From NCBI GenBank assembly GCA_913020685.1, contig CAJWAY010000050.1:1-8676 (forward strand): 8,676 nucleotides of DNA, in the 5' to 3' direction. The notes beneath the pieces are model-generated. The model had not been told where the DNA came from, searched no databases, and saw nothing but the letters and a program-made list of their open reading frames with translations. This document shows, piece after piece, positions 1-6,150 of the stretch. The first letter of the stretch is position 1; the number at the start of each line of letters is the position of its first letter. The DNA comes from an uncultured Flavobacteriaceae bacterium (GTDB lineage Bacteria > Bacteroidota > Bacteroidia > Flavobacteriales > Flavobacteriaceae). The position numbers were made by a program, and so were the translations under genes.

Positions 1-1053
1 CGTTATTTATCCAACCAAAAATGGAATCAGTTGTTAAAGGCTTTGCCTTATCAATTAGTAACCAGTGTAATTGGGCATTCTGTTTTAAATCAATCCATAT
101 ATGCACATCGTTTGGGAAAAGGGCCTAAAAAAGTACTCTTATGGTCACAAATGCATGGTAATGAATCTACCACTACCCGTGCATTATTGGACTTATTTGA
201 CCATTTACATTCTATTAGGGGGGCTTCATTACTGGAGGGGTTAACGTTGTTGATAATCCCTCAATTAAATCCCGATGGATGTTCGGCTTATACTCGTTTA
301 AATACCAACAATATTGACCTTAACCGTGATGCGCTTTACTTAACTCAACCAGAAAGTATTGTCCTGAATGAGACTTTTAAATCATTTTCTCCAGATTTTT
401 GTTTTAACCTCCATGGTCAACGCAGCATATTTGCTGCCGGGAAAAGGGGTAAACCCGCTACCTTGTCTTTTTTGTCGCCTGCGGCAGATGGCCACAGAAG
501 TCTTACTCCAGCGCGAGTAAAAGCCATGAAATTAATAGCGCTCATTAATAATAATTTACAAAAGCTTATTCCCAATCAGATCGGTCGTTACGATGATACT
601 TTTAATCCTAATTGTGTGGGAGACCGATTTACTTCCCTGGGCGTACCTACTATATTATATGAAGCAGGACACAACGGTTTGGATTACGATCGAAATTTCA
701 CCAAAAAAATTATCACTACCGCGCTTATAACCGGTCTCCATGCAATTAATAATGGAGATTATTTAAATTATTCGACCGCGGAATATAACCAAATCCCAGA
801 GAACCAAAAAGATTATGTAGACATTCTAATTAAAAAGGTTGATATAAAGACCGCTGCCGGATTATTTAAGAATCAGGAATTGTCGGTGCTCTATCATGAG
901 GAAAAGAAGGGTGAAAGTGTCTTTTTTAAGCCTGTATGTCATCGTTTTTCAGAACAATCAGAACTGTTAGCCCACCGCGTACTCAATGCGGATCAAATCC
1001 TAAAGGTATCTATGGTTGAATTTGCAGAAGGAAAAACTATTGATATCTTCTAA
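1..1053 (+). CDS. M14-family zinc carboxypeptidase (5' end outside the window)
   Basis: Probable zinc-dependent metallocarboxypeptidase, or an amidohydrolase of the succinylglutamate desuccinylase/M14 fold. Counting codons from base 1, the zinc site is HGNE at 52-55 (His52, Glu55) with the third ligand His138 in NLHGQ. NPDG lies at 90-93, the substrate-binding DLNRD at 106-110, and the likely catalytic Glu221 in YEAGH. All key residues of an active enzyme are therefore present. The frame stays open to the first base and the ten codons before the in-frame TTG at 31 read as plausible protein, so the gene starts upstream; the ATG at 21 is out of frame. At least 350 residues are visible and the stop is TAA at 1051. 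I see no signal peptide because the N terminus is missing. The natural substrate cannot be told from sequence. The family call is firm; the exact specificity is open. Confidence 0.85.
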   Translation, partial: RYLSNQKWNQLLKALPYQLVTSVIGHSVLNQSIYAHRLGKGPKKVLLWSQMHGNESTTTRALLDLFDHLHSIRGASLLEGLTLLIIPQLNPDGCSAYTRLNTNNIDLNRDALYLTQPESIVLNETFKSFSPDFCFNLHGQRSIFAAGKRGKPATLSFLSPAADGHRSLTPARVKAMKLIALINNNLQKLIPNQIGRYDDTFNPNCVGDRFTSLGVPTILYEAGHNGLDYDRNFTKKIITTALITGLHAINNGDYLNYSTAEYNQIPENQKDYVDILIKKVDIKTAAGLFKNQELSVLYHEEKKGESVFFKPVCHRFSEQSELLAHRVLNADQILKVSMVEFAEGKTIDIF

Positions 1054-1147
1054 AAAACAGATTTTAGATATTAAAATTGAAGCCAAAATCAAATTTCTTT
1101 GAATTTTATTAAATTTTTTATTTAATTTCATAAAAAATCTAACAATT

Positions 1148-1627
1148 ATGAATAAGGTAAAATTAGATGAGGTTGATCATCAAATTTTGGATATCCTTAT
1201 AGATAATACTCGTGTTCCATTTACGGATATTTCAAAGCGACTTTTTATTTCAGCAGGAACAGTCCATGTAAGGGTGAAAAAAATGGAAGAAGCCGGCATT
1301 ATTAAAGGTTCATCGTTGAATCTGGATTATGTGAAATTGGGTTATGCTTTTATTGCTTACATCGGTATTTTTTTGGAAAAAACTAAAATTATAAATGATG
1401 TAATTAAAAGTCTTAACGACATTCCATTTGTCACAGTTGCTCACATTACCACCGGTAAATTTAATATTTTCTGCAAGGTTAGGGCGCATGATACTAAACA
1501 TGCTAAAGAAATTATTTTTATGATTGATGATATTGATGGAGTTTCTCGAACAGAAACAATGATCTCCCTAGAAGAAAGTATTAACGACAAAAAGAGATTA
1601 ATGCACAGGATTTTTAATGAATTATAA
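1148..1627 (+). CDS. Lrp/AsnC-family transcriptional regulator
   Basis: A 159-residue DNA-binding regulator of the feast/famine (Lrp/AsnC) family. Residues 5-60 form the N-terminal winged helix-turn-helix: LDEVDHQILDIL opens it, FTDISKRL is the positioning helix and SAGTVHVRVKKME the recognition helix. Residues 65-141 form the RAM (ligand-binding, oligomerising) domain, with TGKFNIFCKV at 102-111 matching the conserved loop that normally contacts an amino-acid effector. The length is normal for the family. The ATG at 1148 follows an A/T-rich leader with no Shine-Dalgarno sequence, as usual in Bacteroidota. The gene lies 94 bases after the carboxypeptidase and 25 bases before the ppc ATG, so it may be co-transcribed with ppc. 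Whether it regulates ppc, and which effector it binds, is inference only. Confidence 0.92.
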   Translation: MNKVKLDEVDHQILDILIDNTRVPFTDISKRLFISAGTVHVRVKKMEEAGIIKGSSLNLDYVKLGYAFIAYIGIFLEKTKIINDVIKSLNDIPFVTVAHITTGKFNIFCKVRAHDTKHAKEIIFMIDDIDGVSRTETMISLEESINDKKRLMHRIFNEL

Positions 1628-1652
1628 ACCATATTTATACCCCTAACAGTTG

Positions 1653-4241
1653 ATGGCTCGAAAATCTAAGATCGAAAGATTTAATGAGAGTGTTCTCTCA
1701 AAATTTCAGATCTACAATAGTCTTTTTCTCACCCTTCCTTTTGATTCCATCAGAAATACGTCTGTATTGATTCCTCTTTTTACAGATCACTGCAGGAACG
1801 GTTATGATCAGAAATTAGATCCTAAAGAAATAACCTCTAGTTTTTTTAAAAGATACCTTCCAGAATATGATGAAAAAGAACAGGTTAATTTACTTTTTCG
1901 TTTTATACAATATATTGAACGCCAAGTGGTTCTATTTGACGCAATTGAAGATTCTGCATTTGGATATGTAAATAATATGCACGGCAGGGGGACCATTCGT
2001 CACATCAAAGAAGATGCAACAGATAATCTTAAGGTCGACGAACTAAAAGATTACCTAAATCGGTTTAAAGTTAGAATTGTTCTAACTGCTCATCCTACCC
2101 AATTCTACCCAGGAAGTGTATTAGGCATTATTAATGATCTAGCCAAAGCAATTGACACCGGAGAGGTAGAAACCGTAAAATTATTGCTTACTCAATTAGG
2201 TAAGACTAAATTTTATAAAAAAACAAAACCATCTCCCTATGACGAGGCAATTAGCTTGATCTGGTATTTGGAAAATGTTTTTTACCATTCTGCCAGCACG
2301 ATATACACTTATATTAAAAGACAAATCTTTAACAAAGCAGCCCTGGAAAATTCTATTTTTGATTTTGGATTCTGGCCAGGAGGTGACCGAGATGGAAACC
2401 CCTATGTAACACCTGAAATTACCCTTAAAACTGCAGAGAGTCTAAAGTTTTCAATACTTAGGAATTATTTCAGGGAGGTCAGAAAGATGAAGCGAAGTCT
2501 TACATTCAACGGCTTAGATGAAATGTTAGATGTTTTGGAAAGTGATCTTTACGCGACATTATTTTCTAAAGATAAGCCGGATCATTTTAACATCGATTAT
2601 TTTGAAAAAGTTCTTGACGATATTCACCAAATTATTGTTAACCAGACTGATGGACTCTACGAATCTTTGATTTTGGATCTCAAACACAAAGTAAAAATAT
2701 TTGGTTTCCACTTTGCAAGCCTAGACATTCGTCAAGATTCCAGAATCCATAAAAAAGTGTTTGATGAGATTTTTTCTCACCCAGACATTGGAAATTATGT
2801 TAATGGATTTCCAGAAGATTTTGAAAAATTGGATACTCCCTCTAGACTCAAAGTTCTAACCAAACTCAAAGGAAACGTTCCTGCTGAGATTTTCGAATCA
2901 ACTATAACTAAGCAGACATTGGGCAGTATTCGCGCCATGCGAATCATTCAGGAGCGAAATGGTGAAAGAGGTTGCAACCGTTATATTATCAGTAACTGCC
3001 AAACGATTGATAACATATTGGAATTGTTTGTCTTACATAAAATATGTAATTGGGATCAACCTACAGTCGATATTATCCCGCTTTTTGAAACCATTCCCGA
3101 TTTGAAGGTTTGTGTGAAAATCATGCAGACCCTCTTTAAGAATGAACAATACAGAAAACATTTAGCTTCCCGAGGGGACAAACAAACCGTTATGCTGGGA
3201 TTTTCTGATGGAACGAAAGATGGAGGTTATTTTATGGCCAACTGGAGTATATACAAAGCCAAAGAGGATTTAACTGCACTGTCCAATCGTTATGGTATAA
3301 ATATTGCTTTCTTTGATGGAAGGGGTGGACCACCGGCAAGAGGAGGAGGGAATACCCATGAATTCTATGCCTCGATGGGTAAAAGAATTAAAGCTGATGA
3401 TATTCAGTTGACCATTCAGGGACAAACTATTAGTTCCAATTTTGGTACAAACGATTCCTGTCAATATAATTTGGAGCAGTTGCTCAGTTCGGGGATTCAA
3501 AATCAGGTATTCAATTCCGAAAGAAATGTCCTGACTGAGGAAAACCGTGAAACAATGAATCAATTAGCTGACGAAAGTCACCAAGCCTATAAGGATTTCA
3601 AAGCTCGTCCTGAGTTCATTCCTTATTTAGAGGAGATGACCACATTAAAATATTATGCAAAAGCAAATATAGGAAGTCGACCCTCTAAAAGAGGAAATTC
3701 TAATAAACTTGAATTTTCTGACCTTAGAGCCATTCCATTTGTAGGAAGTTGGAGTCAATCCAAACAAAATGTTCCCGGTTTCTATGGGGTTGGTTCTGCG
3801 CTCAAATCTTTTGAGGACAAAAATCAATTTGACAAAGTAACCCAATTGTATAAACAGTCTTCTTTTTTTAGAACTTTGATTGCAAATAGTATGATGAGCT
3901 TGACTAAATCGTTTTTCGCACTGACAGCCTATATGCAAAATGATAAACGCTTTGGAGATTTTTGGAATTTGATTTACGATGAGTTCACATTGACCCGAGA
4001 AATGATCTTAAATCTTACCGGTTTTGAGGAATTGATGGAAAACGAACCTGCGGGAAAAGCTTCCATTAAGGTAAGAGAGGAGATTGTTCAGCCTTTGTTG
4101 ACCATACAGCAGTCTGCTTTGATGACTATATTGGATGCCAAAAAATCAGAAAATATGTCGGAGCAAACCATCGAATTGTACGAAAAAATGGTTACACGCT
4201 CTTTATTTGGAAACATCAATGCGAGCAGGAACTCTGCCTAA
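1653..4241 (+). CDS. ppc: Phosphoenolpyruvate carboxylase
   Basis: Cytosolic enzyme that carboxylates PEP with bicarbonate to oxaloacetate, replenishing the TCA cycle. The 862-residue length is close to the 883 of the E. coli enzyme. Motifs in order: TAHPTQ with catalytic His147; GGDRDGNP 243-250; FHFASLDIRQ 352-361; GFSDGTKDGG 516-525; DGRGG 555-559 with Arg557; a second Arg563; GSRPSKR 674-680; LRAIPF; Lys752; and a C terminus ending RNSA. Lys522, Arg563, Lys752 and Asn860 align with the four E. coli aspartate-inhibitor ligands (Lys546, Arg587, Lys773, Asn881), so feedback inhibition by aspartate is plausible. Oddities: Asp555 stands where E. coli has His579, Gln150 replaces Glu of TAHPTE, and the last residue is Ala, not Gly. 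A TTG at 1650 is in frame, but the adjacent ATG at 1653 is the better start. It may be co-transcribed with the Lrp-type gene. The TAA stop overlaps the aroB stop. Confidence 0.96.
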   Translation: MARKSKIERFNESVLSKFQIYNSLFLTLPFDSIRNTSVLIPLFTDHCRNGYDQKLDPKEITSSFFKRYLPEYDEKEQVNLLFRFIQYIERQVVLFDAIEDSAFGYVNNMHGRGTIRHIKEDATDNLKVDELKDYLNRFKVRIVLTAHPTQFYPGSVLGIINDLAKAIDTGEVETVKLLLTQLGKTKFYKKTKPSPYDEAISLIWYLENVFYHSASTIYTYIKRQIFNKAALENSIFDFGFWPGGDRDGNPYVTPEITLKTAESLKFSILRNYFREVRKMKRSLTFNGLDEMLDVLESDLYATLFSKDKPDHFNIDYFEKVLDDIHQIIVNQTDGLYESLILDLKHKVKIFGFHFASLDIRQDSRIHKKVFDEIFSHPDIGNYVNGFPEDFEKLDTPSRLKVLTKLKGNVPAEIFESTITKQTLGSIRAMRIIQERNGERGCNRYIISNCQTIDNILELFVLHKICNWDQPTVDIIPLFETIPDLKVCVKIMQTLFKNEQYRKHLASRGDKQTVMLGFSDGTKDGGYFMANWSIYKAKEDLTALSNRYGINIAFFDGRGGPPARGGGNTHEFYASMGKRIKADDIQLTIQGQTISSNFGTNDSCQYNLEQLLSSGIQNQVFNSERNVLTEENRETMNQLADESHQAYKDFKARPEFIPYLEEMTTLKYYAKANIGSRPSKRGNSNKLEFSDLRAIPFVGSWSQSKQNVPGFYGVGSALKSFEDKNQFDKVTQLYKQSSFFRTLIANSMMSLTKSFFALTAYMQNDKRFGDFWNLIYDEFTLTREMILNLTGFEELMENEPAGKASIKVREEIVQPLLTIQQSALMTILDAKKSENMSEQTIELYEKMVTRSLFGNINASRNSA

Positions 4242-5320
4242 TCTTGCTGATAGAAATCAAATGCTTCCATAAGATTTTCGGTGGGAACCTCAATGTCGAT
4301 GGCTGGCTGGCCCAATCCTTGAATCAAGGCGAATTTTACTTTCCCGTGACTGTTCTTTTTGTCGTGTCTTAAAAAGTTGATAATATCTGCTAAGTCTTTT
4401 TTTGAAAAGCTTGTCTTAGGAAAAATTTTAAGAAAAATATCCTTGATCTTCTTGGCTACAGTCATCTCAAGTCCACAGAGTAGTGTAGACAAATAAGTTT
4501 CGGTGATCATTCCTATTGCAATGGCCTCACCGTGGAGCAGGCTTGTTTTTTGAGGATTATTCAGGCAATGAGTTTCAATGGCGTGACCCAGCGTATGACC
4601 AAAATTAAGGATTTTCCTGTAATTTGATTCATAAAGGTCTTTGCTAACCACTTCATTTTTGATTAAAATAGAGTGATGAATATATTTTTCTATATCACTG
4701 TTTTCTGATGACTTATATTGAGAAAGCTTTTCGAAATAGTTCTTGTCTCGGATGATTCCATGCTTCAGCATTTCGGCATATCCGCTCCTGTATTCGTTTT
4801 CCGGTAGGGTACTTAAATACTTAGTATCAATTATAACCATCCTAGGATGAGAAATGATGCCAATTTGGTTTTTTAATCCCCCTAAATCCACTCCAGTTTT
4901 TCCTCCTACTGATGCATCTACCATTGAGAGTAGGGTGGTAGGTACATTGACAAAATCAATCCCCCTTTTGAAGGCTGCAGCGACAAACCCTCCTAAGTCT
5001 GTAACGACTCCACCACCTAGATTGATCAGCAGACTTTTCCGATCCGCACCGAGTTTGGAGAGATCTTGCCAAATGCCTTGGCAGGTTTTGAGATGTTTAT
5101 TTTCCTCGCCGGCCTTGATTTTTAGAACATCAACGTTTTTTAATTCTGATAAATGTCCCAAAAAGATTGGCAGACAATGCATTTGGGTATTGTTGTCAAC
5201 CAATATATACACGGAAGAATAATTGTCTCTTTTCAGCAGCGAATGGAGTGCACCATATGATTCCTTAGAAAACAAAATCTTGTAACCCTCCCCGCTAATC
5301 GCAGATAATGCCTTTTTCAT
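4238..5320 (-). CDS. aroB: 3-dehydroquinate synthase
   Basis: Second enzyme of the shikimate pathway: converts DAHP to 3-dehydroquinate using NAD+ and a divalent metal, usually zinc, in the cytosol. The 360-residue protein has the normal length. NAD-binding glycine stretch LGGGVVTDLGG is at 101-111, followed by VPTTLLSMVDASVGGKTGV at 126-144. Metal ligands expected from the Aspergillus AROM structure are Glu183 (GYAEMLKHG), His242 (NFGHTLGHAIE) and His263 (LLHGEA); the neighbouring His246 matches a catalytic residue. The ATG at 5320 is chosen because it begins a normal N terminus and lies five bases after a Bacteroidota -7 box. It is the last gene of the minus-strand run, 45 bases after the small membrane-protein gene, and it converges with ppc, sharing four bases at the stops (TAG here). 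DAHP is made from PEP, so both converging genes draw on the PEP pool. Confidence 0.96.
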   Translation of the reverse strand: MKKALSAISGEGYKILFSKESYGALHSLLKRDNYSSVYILVDNNTQMHCLPIFLGHLSELKNVDVLKIKAGEENKHLKTCQGIWQDLSKLGADRKSLLINLGGGVVTDLGGFVAAAFKRGIDFVNVPTTLLSMVDASVGGKTGVDLGGLKNQIGIISHPRMVIIDTKYLSTLPENEYRSGYAEMLKHGIIRDKNYFEKLSQYKSSENSDIEKYIHHSILIKNEVVSKDLYESNYRKILNFGHTLGHAIETHCLNNPQKTSLLHGEAIAIGMITETYLSTLLCGLEMTVAKKIKDIFLKIFPKTSFSKKDLADIINFLRHDKKNSHGKVKFALIQGLGQPAIDIEVPTENLMEAFDFYQQD

Positions 5321-5325
5321 GATTG

Positions 5326-5333
5326 CAAAAGTA
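5326..5333 (-). promoter_or_regulatory. Bacteroidota -7 promoter box for aroB
   Basis: On the minus strand the eight bases read TACTTTTG, an exact match to the TAnnTTTG consensus of the primary sigma factor in Bacteroidota, followed by C as is common. Only five bases (CAATC) separate it from the aroB ATG at 5320, so transcription should start at or within a few bases of the ATG. I see no clear TTG or TTTG at the -33 position. The box lies in the 45-base gap after the small membrane-protein gene, so aroB could be transcribed on its own as well as by read-through from porX-tsaE. Confidence 0.55.
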
Positions 5334-5365
5334 AAACATTAGATTGAATTGAGGCGCTGTTTGAA

Positions 5366-5728
5366 TCATTCGCTACGGTAAATGATTGAGATGACTTCGA
5401 CAGTATTTTCACAATTCTCTACCGTTAACGAAATGGGTTTTTCACTCCAGTAGCCATTCATAAAATAGATTTTACAACTGTCTTTTTGGATTTCACTTTT
5501 TCCAAAATCGACGTTGGCTTTATTAAGAAAAAGCTTAAATGCTATGGAATCAAATGTCGAAATCGTATTATTTTGTTTTTTCCAGATTTTTTTAGAAAGA
5601 TTACTAGTCACCCTGTCGTTAGGTCCGTAGTTGCAACTTGTTTTTTTACCTTTCAAAATTATCATCAAAAAAATTAATCCTATAGAGAAACCCATCAAGT
5701 AAAAACCTAGTCGGTACAATAATTTCAT
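5366..5728 (-). CDS. Small membrane-anchored protein of unknown function
   Basis: A 120-residue protein I cannot assign to a function. Residues 4-25 form one hydrophobic helix flanked by Lys2/Arg6 and by KGKK at 26-29, so it is a single-pass, N-terminally anchored protein. The charge on both sides makes orientation uncertain. The soluble part contains SCNYGPNDRV at 31-40, VDFGKSE at 73-79, then SCKIYFM and LTVENCEN; cysteines are at 32, 85 and 106, and the last two could pair if this part faces the periplasm. Cys32 is not in a convincing lipobox. From memory it resembles small Bacteroidota proteins sometimes labelled DUF4258, but I cannot confirm this. Its ATG overlaps the tsaE stop (ATGA), implying translational coupling, and it ends 45 bases before aroB. 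Domain-like conserved blocks and the coupled start support a real gene. Confidence 0.8.
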   Translation of the reverse strand: MKLLYRLGFYLMGFSIGLIFLMIILKGKKTSCNYGPNDRVTSNLSKKIWKKQNNTISTFDSIAFKLFLNKANVDFGKSEIQKDSCKIYFMNGYWSEKPISLTVENCENTVEVISIIYRSE

Positions 5729-6135
5729 TTGTTTATTATATTAATGGTTCTTGATTGATCTTCATTAATACTAAGGGTAACCTCAGTATGTGAAGGTAAC
5801 AAGGGAGCAATTCTTTCTCCCCATTCAATCAGACAGAAATTATCAGATTCCAAGTATTCTTCCGTACCAATATCCAGTGCTTCGTCTATGTCTTTAATTC
5901 GGTAAAAATCAAAGTGATAAATCCTTCCCTTACTTAGGCTGATATAATGATTGACAATCGAAAAGCTAGGGCTGGAAATGGGATCAGTGACCTTCCATTT
6001 TTTACACAATCCAGAGATCAGGGTTGTTTTGCCCGCTCCCATTGGACCATGAAAACAAATGATAGGAGTGTTTAAATTTTCATCTAAATAATTGACTGCT
6101 TGGTTAATTTGTTCCAAACTAAACCGAAATGACAT
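5725..6135 (-). CDS. tsaE: tRNA threonylcarbamoyladenosine (t6A) biosynthesis ATPase TsaE
   Basis: Cytosolic P-loop ATPase that works with TsaB and TsaD to install N6-threonylcarbamoyl on A37 of ANN-decoding tRNAs. The 136-residue length is slightly short of, but typical for, the family (E. coli about 150). Walker A is GPMGAGKTT at 30-38 with Lys36 and Thr37. SPSFSIVNHY at 55-64, HFDFYR at 74-79, LDIGTEEYL at 87-95 and IEWGER at 103-108 follow the usual TsaE order; Glu104 matches the functionally important Glu of the IEWPE motif. It starts 15 bases after the porX stop and its stop overlaps the next ATG, so porX, tsaE and the small membrane-protein gene form one transcription unit. No tsaB or tsaD is in the window. 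The porX-tsaE pairing is, as I recall, common in Bacteroidota. Confidence 0.95.
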   Translation of the reverse strand: MSFRFSLEQINQAVNYLDENLNTPIICFHGPMGAGKTTLISGLCKKWKVTDPISSPSFSIVNHYISLSKGRIYHFDFYRIKDIDEALDIGTEEYLESDNFCLIEWGERIAPLLPSHTEVTLSINEDQSRTINIINK

Positions 6136-6150
6136 ATTACAAATTTAGGA

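Noticed and set aside
21..128. Short reading frame from the ATG at 21.
   Set aside because: It is about 35 codons, out of frame with the well-supported carboxypeptidase, and has no recognisable features.
1066..1110. Imperfect AT-rich inverted repeats after the carboxypeptidase stop.
   Set aside because: The stems are short, nearly all A/T and mismatched; they do not support a terminator call.
1098..1130. Possible promoter before the Lrp-type gene (TTTG at 1098-1101 and TAATTTCA at 1123-1130).
   Set aside because: The -7 part matches TAnnTTTG poorly and the spacing is slightly long; in such AT-rich sequence this is not convincing.
1650..1652. TTG at 1650 as the ppc start.
   Set aside because: The adjacent in-frame ATG at 1653 is the more usual start codon and nothing favours TTG.
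3270..3938. Two 97-codon minus-strand open frames inside ppc.
   Set aside because: They are antisense shadows of conserved PEP carboxylase motifs with no independent support.
4223..4238. GCAG/CTGC mini-hairpin at the end of ppc as a possible terminator.
   Set aside because: Only a four-base stem inside the coding region with no following T-run on the plus strand.
4854..5222. A 122-codon plus-strand open frame opposite aroB.
   Set aside because: It lies entirely antisense to a strongly supported aroB, is rich in low-information Pro/Ser/Thr, and resembles no family.
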